Shown here: positions 52,046 to 61,507 of the stretch, one piece after another | Layout: every line of letters begins with the position of its first letter | Numbering within the stretch: position 1 is the first letter of the stretch | Assembly (NCBI RefSeq): GCF_019145195.1 | Contig: NZ_JAHSTW010000002.1 | Coordinates: 1-64,000, forward strand | Direction of reading: 5' to 3' | DNA: 64,000 nt | From: Pseudomonas siliginis | GTDB taxonomy: Bacteria; Pseudomonadota; Gammaproteobacteria; Pseudomonadales; Pseudomonadaceae | The notes under the pieces: model-generated | What the model saw: the letters and a program-made list of their open reading frames with translations, nothing else | Databases searched by the model: none | What the model was told of the DNA's origin: nothing | Translations under genes and position numbers: made by a program

Positions 52046-52478
52046 AATGGCATTTGCGTAAAACGCTTGATGCTTCACCGTCGACGCCGCCGATGCGACC
52101 GAGACAAATCTGCTTCACCGCGTCAGGCCTGGCTCTTTTGCCAGCGGTGCACGTCTTTTCTGACGAGCCTTTCAAGGCTACTGACGAGCACACCCACTGA
52201 TTCCTCTTACGACGATCAGCCCAAGGCACCTGCATGCGTGCCCGCTTTATTGAGCTATCCGAGGTCGACAACCGGCCGTCAGCGGATTCAGCGCAACACT
52301 TTCACATAGTCGAAGACTGATAGGTACTAACGTCAGTGGATTTTCGGCAGATACACTTCCCGACAGCGATCACGCAGACGACACCGGTCGAGCCGCACTT
52401 TTTGTGCGTTTCCAGCAATGGCCCGCGTCCGACGGCCTGTCGCAACGGATTTATTGCAGCGCAGACGACGAGAACGCC
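52046..52478 (+). other. 433-nt gap between rpsU and dnaG without a recognisable gene
   Basis: No reading frame here looks coding. In P. aeruginosa a GatB/YqeY-family gene lies at this position, and I see no trace of it. Visible are a duplicated CTGACGAGC (about 52158 and 52181), a duplicated GCTTCACCG, and a candidate promoter for dnaG: TTCACA (52301-52306), 18 nt, TACTAA (52325-52330). The stretch is less GC-rich than its neighbours. Confidence 0.5.
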
Positions 52479-54443
52479 ATGGCCGGGCTGATTCCCCAGA
52501 GCTTCATTGACGACCTGCTGAACCGCACCGACATCGTCGACGTGGTCAGCTCGCGCGTGCAATTGAAGAAGGCCGGCAAGAACTACACCGCCTGTTGCCC
52601 GTTCCACAAAGAGAAAACCCCGTCGTTCAGTGTCAGCCCCGACAAGCAGTTCTATTACTGTTTCGGCTGCGGCGCTGGCGGCAACGCCCTCGGCTTTCTC
52701 ATGGATCACGACAATCTGGATTTCCCCCAGGCCGTCGAAGATCTGGCCAAAGCCGCCGGCATGGAAATCCCCCGCGAAGAAAGCGGCCGCGAGCGCAAGC
52801 CGCGTCAGCCGACCGATTCGCCGCTGTACCCGCTGCTCACCGCCGCCGCTGATTTTTACCGGCACGCACTCAAGAGTCATCCGTCGCGCAAGGCTGCGGT
52901 GGATTACCTCAAGGGGCGGGGTCTGACGGGCGAGATCGCCCGGGATTTCGGCCTCGGTTTTGCGCCGCCGGGCTGGGACAACCTGCTCAAGCATCTGAGC
53001 AGCGACACCCTGCAACAGAAAGCCATGATCGAAGCCGGCCTGCTGATCGAGAACGCCGAAACCGGCAAGCGCTATGATCGCTTCCGTGATCGCGTGATGT
53101 TCCCGATCCGCGACACCCGCGGACGAATCATCGCCTTCGGCGGCCGCGTACTGGGCGACGACAAGCCCAAGTACCTGAACTCACCGGAAACACCGGTATT
53201 CCATAAAGGCCAGGAACTCTACGGCCTTTATGAAGCACGCAAGAACAATCGCAACCTCGATGAAATCATCGTTGTCGAGGGTTACATGGACGTCATCGCA
53301 CTCGCCCAGCAAGGCTTGCGCAATGCCGTCGCCACGCTGGGTACCGCGACCAGCGAAGAACACCTCAAGCGCTTGTTCCGCGTCGTGCCGAACGTATTGT
53401 TCTGCTTCGACGGCGACCAGGCCGGCCGCAACGCAGCCTGGCGCGCACTGGAAGCGACCCTGCCGTGCCTGCAGGACGGTCGTCGCGCGCGGTTCCTGTT
53501 TTTGCCCGAAGGCGAAGACCCGGACACCCTGGTTCGCGCCGAAGGCACCGATGCTTTCAAGGCGCGCATCAATCAGCACGCGCAGCCGCTGGCCGATTAT
53601 TTTTTCCAGCAACTGACCGAAGAAGCCGACCCGCGCTCTCTTGAGGGCAAGGCGCACATGGCCACCCTCGCCGCACCATTGATCGACAAGGTGCCGGGCG
53701 CGAACCTGCGTATCCTCATGCGTCAGCGCCTGACCGAAATCACCGGCCTGAGCAGCGAGACCGTCAGCCAACTGGTTCAGAGTGCGCCGCAGGAAGCACC
53801 GCCCGCCTACGATCCGGGCTTCGATTACGACGCCATGCCGGACTACAGCGACTACCATCAGCCGCAGGCACAGGACATGTACGCGCCGCAGCAGGAATGG
53901 ACGCCGAAGAAACCCGGCGCCGGCGGCAAGAAGTGGGACAAGAAACCATGGGACAAGAACGGCAAGCGTGGTGGCGATCGCGAACAGCAGCGCCCGCGTA
54001 CGCCGATTGGCGTTGAATCGCCAACCCTGACGGCACTGCGAACATTGCTCCATCATCCGCAACTGGCCAAGCGCGTCGAAGACGCCGGGCACATTGCCGA
54101 TGAAAATCAGACCAACGCCCAGCTGCTTGTGGCGCTGCTCGAAGCCGTACAGAAGAATCCCAAGCTAAACTCATTTCAGTTGATCGCGCGATGGCACGGT
54201 ACTGAACAGGGCCGCTTGCTAAAGGCACTGGCAGAAAAGGAATGGCTGATTGACGGAGATAACCTTGAACAACAGTTTTTCGACACCATTACTAGCTTGT
54301 CCGCCCGCCAACGCGAGCGAAATCTCGAACAGTTACTCAGGAAAGCGCGGCAAAGCGAACTGAGCGTCGAAGAGAAAAATCAACTGCGCGACCTTTTAAG
54401 TCGCAATGTTTCCGCATCAAACCCGACCTCAACTGGCGCGTGA
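52479..54443 (+). CDS. dnaG: DNA primase
   Basis: 654 aa primase synthesising RNA primers at the replication fork. The zinc ribbon (C40, H43, C61, C64 in ACCPFHKEKTPSF...CFGCG), the Toprim domain (VVEGYMDVIAL and FDGDQAGRNA) and a C-terminal DnaB-binding helical domain are present, joined by a lysine/glycine-rich linker (about 475-525). The start at 52479 (MAGLIPQSFID) is the family N-terminus; 25 in-frame codons upstream are not included. Confidence 0.96.
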   Translation: MAGLIPQSFIDDLLNRTDIVDVVSSRVQLKKAGKNYTACCPFHKEKTPSFSVSPDKQFYYCFGCGAGGNALGFLMDHDNLDFPQAVEDLAKAAGMEIPREESGRERKPRQPTDSPLYPLLTAAADFYRHALKSHPSRKAAVDYLKGRGLTGEIARDFGLGFAPPGWDNLLKHLSSDTLQQKAMIEAGLLIENAETGKRYDRFRDRVMFPIRDTRGRIIAFGGRVLGDDKPKYLNSPETPVFHKGQELYGLYEARKNNRNLDEIIVVEGYMDVIALAQQGLRNAVATLGTATSEEHLKRLFRVVPNVLFCFDGDQAGRNAAWRALEATLPCLQDGRRARFLFLPEGEDPDTLVRAEGTDAFKARINQHAQPLADYFFQQLTEEADPRSLEGKAHMATLAAPLIDKVPGANLRILMRQRLTEITGLSSETVSQLVQSAPQEAPPAYDPGFDYDAMPDYSDYHQPQAQDMYAPQQEWTPKKPGAGGKKWDKKPWDKNGKRGGDREQQRPRTPIGVESPTLTALRTLLHHPQLAKRVEDAGHIADENQTNAQLLVALLEAVQKNPKLNSFQLIARWHGTEQGRLLKALAEKEWLIDGDNLEQQFFDTITSLSARQRERNLEQLLRKARQSELSVEEKNQLRDLLSRNVSASNPTSTGA

Positions 54444-54457
54444 GGTCATAGCTCAGG

Positions 54458-54463
54458 TATAAT
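54458..54463 (+). promoter_or_regulatory. -10 element in front of rpoD
   Basis: Perfect TATAAT preceded by CAGG, with only a weak -35 at 16-18 nt. It lies 47 nt upstream of the rpoD start, in the short dnaG-rpoD gap, so rpoD can be expressed independently of dnaG. Confidence 0.5.
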
Positions 54464-54510
54464 CCTCGGCTTGTTTTTTGCCCGCCAAGACCTTCAGTGG
54501 ATAGGGTGTT

Positions 54511-56358
<1,848 letters not shown>

Positions 56359-56362
56359 TACC

Positions 56363-56392
56363 AGAACCCCCGGCCCAGGCCGGGGGTTTTGT
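56363..56392 (+). terminator. Intrinsic terminator of rpoD
   Basis: AACCCCCGGCC-CA-GGCCGGGGGTTTTGTTTT, 5 nt after the rpoD stop. Confidence 0.93.
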
Positions 56393-56483
56393 TTTATGGC
56401 AGATTAAATTCCCCGCTCCGCCCTCCCCGTCGCGTACCCCGTCTACACTCGAAACAATCATCCCGAGCCCTGACGAGAGCGTT

Positions 56484-59400
56484 ATGCCCAGACTGGCGCC
56501 CGTGCTTTTTCTGCTGTCATTGATGATCTGCACCGCCACGGCTGACGCGCTGACTCTCACCGATGAAGAACGCAGCTGGCTGGCGGCTCACCCTGACTTG
56601 CGCCTGGGTGTTGATGCATCGTGGCCGCCCTTCGAGTTCCGTGACGATCAGAACCGCTATCAGGGCCTGGCTGCCGACTATATCGAGGTGATCCGTGAAC
56701 GTCTGGCAATCAAGCTGACGCCCATCGAGCCCGCAAGCTGGACAGTGGTGCTGGAGCAGGTCAAAAAAGGCAAAATCGATTTGCTGCCGGGAATCATGTC
56801 CACGCCGGAGCGCCAGAACTATCTGTCGTTTACCCGGCCGTACCTGGACTTCCCGATCGTCATCCTCGCCCATGTCGGCGGCGCCCAGCCGCGCAAACTT
56901 GACGACCTGTACGGTCTGAAAATCGCCGTAGTGGAAAACTATGCCCCCCACGAACTGCTGCGCACTCACCACCCCGATCTGAATCTGGTCGCCATGCCCA
57001 ATGTCAGCTCGGCGCTGCAAGCTCTGGCGACCGATGAAGTGGACGCGGTAGTTGGCGATCTCGCTTCCAGCGTGTGGAGCCTGCGCCAGCTCAAACTCGA
57101 CGGCCTCTACGTCAGCGGCGAAACCCCGTATCGTTATCAACTGGCAATGGCCGTGCCTCGCGATAACAAGATGTTGGTGGGCATCCTCGATAAAGTCCTG
57201 GCCGACATGACACCGGCGGAAATCAGCAGCATTCAGGAACATTGGGTCGGTAATGTGCTCGACCACCGCACGTTCTGGTCAGATCTGCTGATGTATGGCC
57301 TGCCCGGTCTGTTGTTGTTGATGACGGTGCTGGCCGTGGTGATTCGCATCAACCGCCGACTGAGTTCGGAAATCAGCCGGCGCATCGACCTCGAACAAGA
57401 ACTGCGCAGCAGCGAATATCACTACCGTGGCCTGGTGGAGAGCTTGTCGGCCATCGCCTGGGAAGCGCGGATGAGCGACTTCACCTACAGCTATGTTTCG
57501 CCCCATGCTGAAGACCTGCTCGGGTATCCACAATCTCACTGGCTGATTCCGGGCTTCTGGCACAACATCATTCATCCCGCCGACCTGACCCGCACGCAGA
57601 ACTATTGCAGGGAAGCGCTGCGCCAGGGCCGCGACCACATCGTCGATTATCGCGTGATCACCGCCGACGGCCGCTGCCTGTGGGTGCGCGACATTGTCAG
57701 CCTGATCGAGCATGGCCACGAACCGGTGATGCGCGGGTTGATGATCGATATCAGCGAAATCAAACGCACCGAAGAGGCGCTGCGCCTGTCCGAGCAGAAG
57801 TTCGCTTCGGTGTTCGAGCAATGCCCGGACATTCTGGTGATTGCACGCCTGTCCGACGGCTGCCTGCTTGAGGTCAACGAGGCCTTCGAAGAGCAGATCG
57901 GCCTCAGGGCCGAGGATGTGATCGGCCAGACCGCCACCAACCTCAATATCTGGGGCATTCCCGGCGTCGGGCCGGGCCTCTTGCAGCGTTTGCAGGCCGG
58001 CAGCATCCGTAATCTGGAAATGCCCTTTCGCCGCAACAACGGCCAAGTCTTCACCGGGCTGATTTCCGCCGAGCCTTTCGACCTCGACACCACGCCGGCG
58101 CTGGTGGTCGTGGTGCGCGACATCAGCCAGCTCAAGGAAACCCAACAGCAACTGCAAACCTCTGAAGAGAAGTTCGCCAAGGCTTTCCATGCGTCGCCGG
58201 ATGGCCTGTTGCTGTCGCGTCAGAGCGACGGCTTGCTGCTGGAGGTCAACGAAGGCTTCAGCCGCATCACCGGTTTCAATAGCGCCATGTCGGTGGATCG
58301 TTCGACGCTGGATCTCGGCATCTGGGTCAACCTCAACGAACGCAAGCAGATGCTCGATCTGCTAAAGCGCGACGGGTTTGTCCGCGACTTCACTTGCCAC
58401 ATCCGTCGCAGCGACGGGCAGATTCGCCTGTGCGAAGTGTCCAGTCGCCCGCTGCCGATCGGTGACGAGGATTGCATGCTGACCATCGCCCGCGACATCA
58501 CCGAACGCCATCTCATGCAGGAAAAACTGCAGCAGGCCGCGACCGTTTTCGAGAGCACCGCCGAGGGCGTGTTGATCACCGATACTCAACAACACATCAG
58601 CGCCGTCAATCGTGCCTTTACCGAAATTACCGGCTATAGCGAAAGCGAAGCACTGGGCCACACGCCACGCTTGCTGGCCTCAGGGCTGCATGACAGCGCT
58701 TTCTACGCAGCGATGTGGCATCAATTGACCGACGAGGGCCACTGGCAAGGCGAGATTTCCAACCGGCGCAAGAACGGCGAGCTGTACCCGAGCTGGCTGA
58801 CCATCAGCGCGGTGCGCAATCGCGACAAGTTCATCACTCACTTCGTCGCGGTGTTCGCCGATATTTCCAGCCTCAAGCATGCCCAGGCCAAGCTCGATTA
58901 CCAGGCTCACCACGATCCGCTCACCGGCCTGCCCAACCGCACCCTGTTCGAAAGCCGTCTGCAAATGGCCCTGACCAGCCAGCAGGAAAATGGCGGCCAG
59001 GGCGCGGTGCTGTTTCTCGATCTCGACCGCTTCAAACACATCAACGACAGCCTCGGCCACCCGGTCGGCGACCTGTTGCTCAAGGGCATCGCCGTGCGTT
59101 TGAAAGAACAACTGCGCGATATCGACACGGTCGCGCGATTGGGCGGTGACGAGTTCATCATCCTGTTGCCAGGCTTGCAGCAAGCCAGCGACGCCGACAA
59201 CATCGCGACGAAACTGCTCAACTGCTTCGGCGCGCCGTTCCAGGCCGGCGAACACGAGTTCTTTATCAGCGCCAGCATCGGCACCAGCCTCTATCCCCGC
59301 GACGGTTGCGATGTGGCCACGCTGGTGAAAAACGCCGACGCGGCGATGTACCGCTCAAAAGCCAAAGGACGCAACCGCGTCGAAAGCTACACCCGCGACC

Positions 59401-60230
59401 TCACCGCCCAGGCCAGCGAGCGCATAGCGCTGGAACACGAACTGCGCCGCGCCATCGAGCGCGATGAGCTGTTTCTCTGTTACCAACCGAAAATCAGCCT
59501 GGTCGATCACAGTCTGGTCGGTGCAGAGGCGCTGATTCGCTGGCGCCACCCAACCTTCGGCGACGTGCCGCCCGAGCATTTCATTCCGCTGGCGGAAGAA
59601 AACGGCATGATCCTGCAGATCGGTGACTGGGTGCTCGAAACCGCTTGCAGACAAATGTTCGAGTGGAGCCGGATCTACCAACCGCTCGGGCCGCTCTCGG
59701 TAAACCTCGCTGGCGCGCAGCTGCGTCAGCCGAACCTGCTGGTGCGCATCGAGCAACTGCTCAAGGACAACCGCCTCAGGCCGGATTTACTGCAACTGGA
59801 AATTACCGAGAATTTCATCATGAGTCAGGCCGAAGAGGCACTGGCAGTGCTGCACCAGCTCAAACACCTCGGCGTGCAACTGGCGATCGATGACTTCGGC
59901 ACCGGCTACTCCTCGCTCAGCTACCTCAAACGCCTGCCGCTGGACATTCTCAAGATCGACCAGTCCTTCGTCCGCGGACTGCCTGACGACCCCCACGACG
60001 CGGCCATTGTGCGCGCCATCATCGCGCTCGGTCGCAGCATGCAATTCACCGTGATTGCCGAAGGCGTGGAAACACAGGCGCAACAACAATTCCTCGCTGC
60101 TGAAGGGTGCGAACAGATACAGGGCTACATCGTCAGCCTGCCGCTGCCCCCGGAGGAATTCGCCGCGACGTTTCTGCATATAACCGTATCGGATTTTTCG
60201 GATAGCACAGCCGCGAAACCGTCGCTATAA
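56484..60230 (+). CDS. rmcA: SBP-PAS-GGDEF-EAL c-di-GMP turnover protein (RmcA type)
   Basis: Membrane sensor/effector of 1248 aa. Order: signal peptide (about 1-24), periplasmic SBP_bac_3 domain (about 30-260), transmembrane helix (about 269-290), four PAS domains (about 315-430, 435-560, 565-685, 690-810), GGDEF domain with the intact motif at 887-891 and EAL domain with E1015-A-L. Both catalytic signatures are intact. Its ortholog in P. aeruginosa, RmcA, modulates c-di-GMP in response to redox/phenazines. The start ATG 56484 (MPRLAPVLF) was chosen for its signal peptide; the frame opens at 56355. Its stop codon lies inside the -10 box of the following tRNA. Confidence 0.92.
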   Translation: MPRLAPVLFLLSLMICTATADALTLTDEERSWLAAHPDLRLGVDASWPPFEFRDDQNRYQGLAADYIEVIRERLAIKLTPIEPASWTVVLEQVKKGKIDLLPGIMSTPERQNYLSFTRPYLDFPIVILAHVGGAQPRKLDDLYGLKIAVVENYAPHELLRTHHPDLNLVAMPNVSSALQALATDEVDAVVGDLASSVWSLRQLKLDGLYVSGETPYRYQLAMAVPRDNKMLVGILDKVLADMTPAEISSIQEHWVGNVLDHRTFWSDLLMYGLPGLLLLMTVLAVVIRINRRLSSEISRRIDLEQELRSSEYHYRGLVESLSAIAWEARMSDFTYSYVSPHAEDLLGYPQSHWLIPGFWHNIIHPADLTRTQNYCREALRQGRDHIVDYRVITADGRCLWVRDIVSLIEHGHEPVMRGLMIDISEIKRTEEALRLSEQKFASVFEQCPDILVIARLSDGCLLEVNEAFEEQIGLRAEDVIGQTATNLNIWGIPGVGPGLLQRLQAGSIRNLEMPFRRNNGQVFTGLISAEPFDLDTTPALVVVVRDISQLKETQQQLQTSEEKFAKAFHASPDGLLLSRQSDGLLLEVNEGFSRITGFNSAMSVDRSTLDLGIWVNLNERKQMLDLLKRDGFVRDFTCHIRRSDGQIRLCEVSSRPLPIGDEDCMLTIARDITERHLMQEKLQQAATVFESTAEGVLITDTQQHISAVNRAFTEITGYSESEALGHTPRLLASGLHDSAFYAAMWHQLTDEGHWQGEISNRRKNGELYPSWLTISAVRNRDKFITHFVAVFADISSLKHAQAKLDYQAHHDPLTGLPNRTLFESRLQMALTSQQENGGQGAVLFLDLDRFKHINDSLGHPVGDLLLKGIAVRLKEQLRDIDTVARLGGDEFIILLPGLQQASDADNIATKLLNCFGAPFQAGEHEFFISASIGTSLYPRDGCDVATLVKNADAAMYRSKAKGRNRVESYTRDLTAQASERIALEHELRRAIERDELFLCYQPKISLVDHSLVGAEALIRWRHPTFGDVPPEHFIPLAEENGMILQIGDWVLETACRQMFEWSRIYQPLGPLSVNLAGAQLRQPNLLVRIEQLLKDNRLRPDLLQLEITENFIMSQAEEALAVLHQLKHLGVQLAIDDFGTGYSSLSYLKRLPLDILKIDQSFVRGLPDDPHDAAIVRAIIALGRSMQFTVIAEGVETQAQQQFLAAEGCEQIQGYIVSLPLPPEEFAATFLHITVSDFSDSTAAKPSL

Positions 60231-60231
60231 T
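60226..60231 (+). promoter_or_regulatory. tRNA promoter -10 overlapping the rmcA stop
   Basis: Perfect TATAAT at 60226-60231, 14 nt before the tRNA, followed by a GC-rich stretch (CCGCGGCC). The rmcA TAA (60228-60230) is part of this hexamer. A -35 match is weak. Confidence 0.55.
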
Positions 60232-60245
60232 CCGCGGCCTACTGA

Positions 60246-60322
60246 GGGCCTATAGCTCAGTTGGTTAGAGCAGAGGACTCATAATCCTTTGGTCCACGGT
60301 TCGAGTCCGTGTGGGCCCACCA
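60246..60322 (+). tRNA. tRNA with anticodon CAU (Met, or probable Ile2)
   Basis: Complete 77-nt cloverleaf with encoded CCA: acceptor GGGCCTA/TGGGCCC, anticodon arm GAGGA-CTCATAA-TCCTT, T arm GGTTCGAGTCC. The anticodon is CAT. Automatic annotation would call this tRNA-Met. However, acceptor pairs 4-69 and 5-68 are both C-G, the TilS lysidine-synthetase recognition pairs of tRNA-Ile2, not the U-A/A-U pairs of E. coli elongator tRNA-Met. It may therefore be the AUA-decoding isoleucine tRNA. Confidence 0.93.
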
Positions 60323-60327
60323 AATTG

Positions 60328-60357
60328 AAAAGCCGCGCTTGATGCGCGGCTTTTTTG
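60328..60357 (+). terminator. Intrinsic terminator of the tRNA
   Basis: AAAAGCCGCGC-TTGAT-GCGCGGCTTTTTT, starting 6 nt after CCA. Confidence 0.93.
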
Positions 60358-60509
60358 TGGGCTTTGATTTCCCAATCATGCTAATCCCATGCCTGTGGTT
60401 GTGGACATTCGGGATGGACACATTCTCTGGAATTTTATGCACGCTCCGGCGAGAGCCATGAACAGGCATCGAAAAGGCGAGCTTTTGTATAGGCGGTACA
60501 TTCTTTCGG

Positions 60510-60670
60510 AAAAAAAAAGGGCAGCCATCGGGCTGCCCGTAACATCTAAATCCTGATATTTGCATCCTCAGGAAATGGGATGAAGAGGTCTCACCTGACA
60601 CCGATGTTGCAGCATCGCTGAGGTACCTACATCTGCTAATGCCCTGCAAGGCAGCAGATTTCGCGCTCTT
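60510..60670 (-). ncRNA. Candidate leftward structured small RNA
   Basis: Reading leftward, a promoter-like TTGACT (60700-60705), 17 nt, AAGAAT (60677-60682) is followed by about 160 nt with several clean stems: ATCTGCT/AGCAGAT with a large internal loop, CGATG-CTGCAA-CATCG, TCCTGA-11 nt-TCAGGA, and a terminator GGGCAGCC-CGAT-GGCTGCCC ending in nine U (60510-60518). No credible ORF spans it on either strand. Rfam membership is unknown to me. It sits between the tRNA and the Lrp-family gene, whose region 60360-60829 otherwise holds no gene. Confidence 0.5.
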
Positions 60671-60829
60671 GTAGGCATTCTTGGGAAACAGGGCAGACAA
60701 GTCAAATCAATTGTCAGAACATTTGTTTCATCAAACTCATCAGTGACCTCTTTGCTTTGGCGCAAAAGCCTTTCCTTATTTGCCTGTATAGAGGCGCCTC
60801 CCTCCGACTCAACGCCAATGGAGCTTCCC

Positions 60830-61291
60830 TTGCCAGACACCCGCCAACCCATCCTCGACGAAATCGACCGCCAGCTAATCGCCGCGCTGCAAATCAACGC
60901 CCGCGAAAGCGTGGCCATGCTCGCCCGTCAGCTAGGCATTGCTCGCACTACGGTGACGTCGCGTCTGGCCCGTCTGGAAAAGGCCAAAGTGATCACCGGT
61001 TACGGTGTGCGCCTCGGTCAGCATTTTGTCGATGGCGGGCTGCAAGCCTACGTCGGGATCAAGGTGCAGCCGCGTTCCGGCAAGGACGTGCTGCGGCGCC
61101 TGAGTGCGATGGCGCAGGTGCAGCAGTTGTGTGCAGTGAGTGGCGAGTTTGATTATGTGGCGTGGTTGCGCACCGACTCGCCGGAGCAGCTCGATCAGTT
61201 GCTGGATCAGATTGGCAGCGTCGATGGGGTGGAGAAGACCACGACTTCGATCATTCTGAGCAGCAAGATTGATCGCGGGCAGCCGGTCTGA
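60830..61291 (+). CDS. Lrp/AsnC family transcriptional regulator
   Basis: Feast/famine regulator, 153 aa. The N-terminal helix-turn-helix (DEIDRQLIAALQIN... ARQLGIARTTVTSRLARLE) and C-terminal RAM ligand domain (GLQAYVGIKVQPR, CAVSGEFDYVAWL) are complete. The start is ambiguous: TTG 60830 has a GGAG ribosome-binding site 6 nt upstream and is used here; an ATG at 60818, without such a site, would add four residues. It is adjacent to davBA and is a likely local regulator of lysine catabolism, by position only. Confidence 0.85.
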   Translation: MPDTRQPILDEIDRQLIAALQINARESVAMLARQLGIARTTVTSRLARLEKAKVITGYGVRLGQHFVDGGLQAYVGIKVQPRSGKDVLRRLSAMAQVQQLCAVSGEFDYVAWLRTDSPEQLDQLLDQIGSVDGVEKTTTSIILSSKIDRGQPV

Positions 61292-61322
61292 GCGTTGGCC
61301 ATGGCATCGTGGCTCGGGCCTC

Positions 61323-61346
61323 TTCGCGAGCAGGCTCGCTCCCACA
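61323..61346. repeat. Single REP sequence
   Basis: TTCGCGAGCAGGCTCGCTCC core REP between the Lrp-type gene and davB. Confidence 0.88.
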
Positions 61347-61460
61347 TTTTGGTCGGTATGCAGCCTGCAATCGTCAGTCTGCACAACATTCAGGCAAAAC
61401 GACGACACATTGCGTCTTATTAACGCGCTCCACGCTCCCTAGAATGGCTGACATCTTTTC

Positions 61461-61467
61461 CTATACT
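61461..61467 (+). promoter_or_regulatory. CTATACT, RpoS-like -10 in front of davB
   Basis: CCTATACTCAG matches the RpoS -10 consensus CTATACT exactly, 41 nt upstream of the davB ATG. A sigma70-type alternative TAGAAT lies about 20 nt further upstream. Single-hexamer evidence only. Confidence 0.4.
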
Positions 61468-61507
61468 CAGACGCGAATCCTGCGTCGGGTCGCCAATAAG
61501 GTCAGCC

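Noticed and set aside
52044..52309. Short frames on both strands in the rpsU-dnaG gap
   Set aside because: No ribosome-binding site, no codon bias and no family resemblance to YqeY or any other protein.
60257..60700. 147-codon leftward frame over the tRNA and the possible small RNA
   Set aside because: Its C-terminal part is the translated complement of the tRNA gene (a well-known spurious WWAHTDSNRGP-type peptide), and it runs through the terminator.
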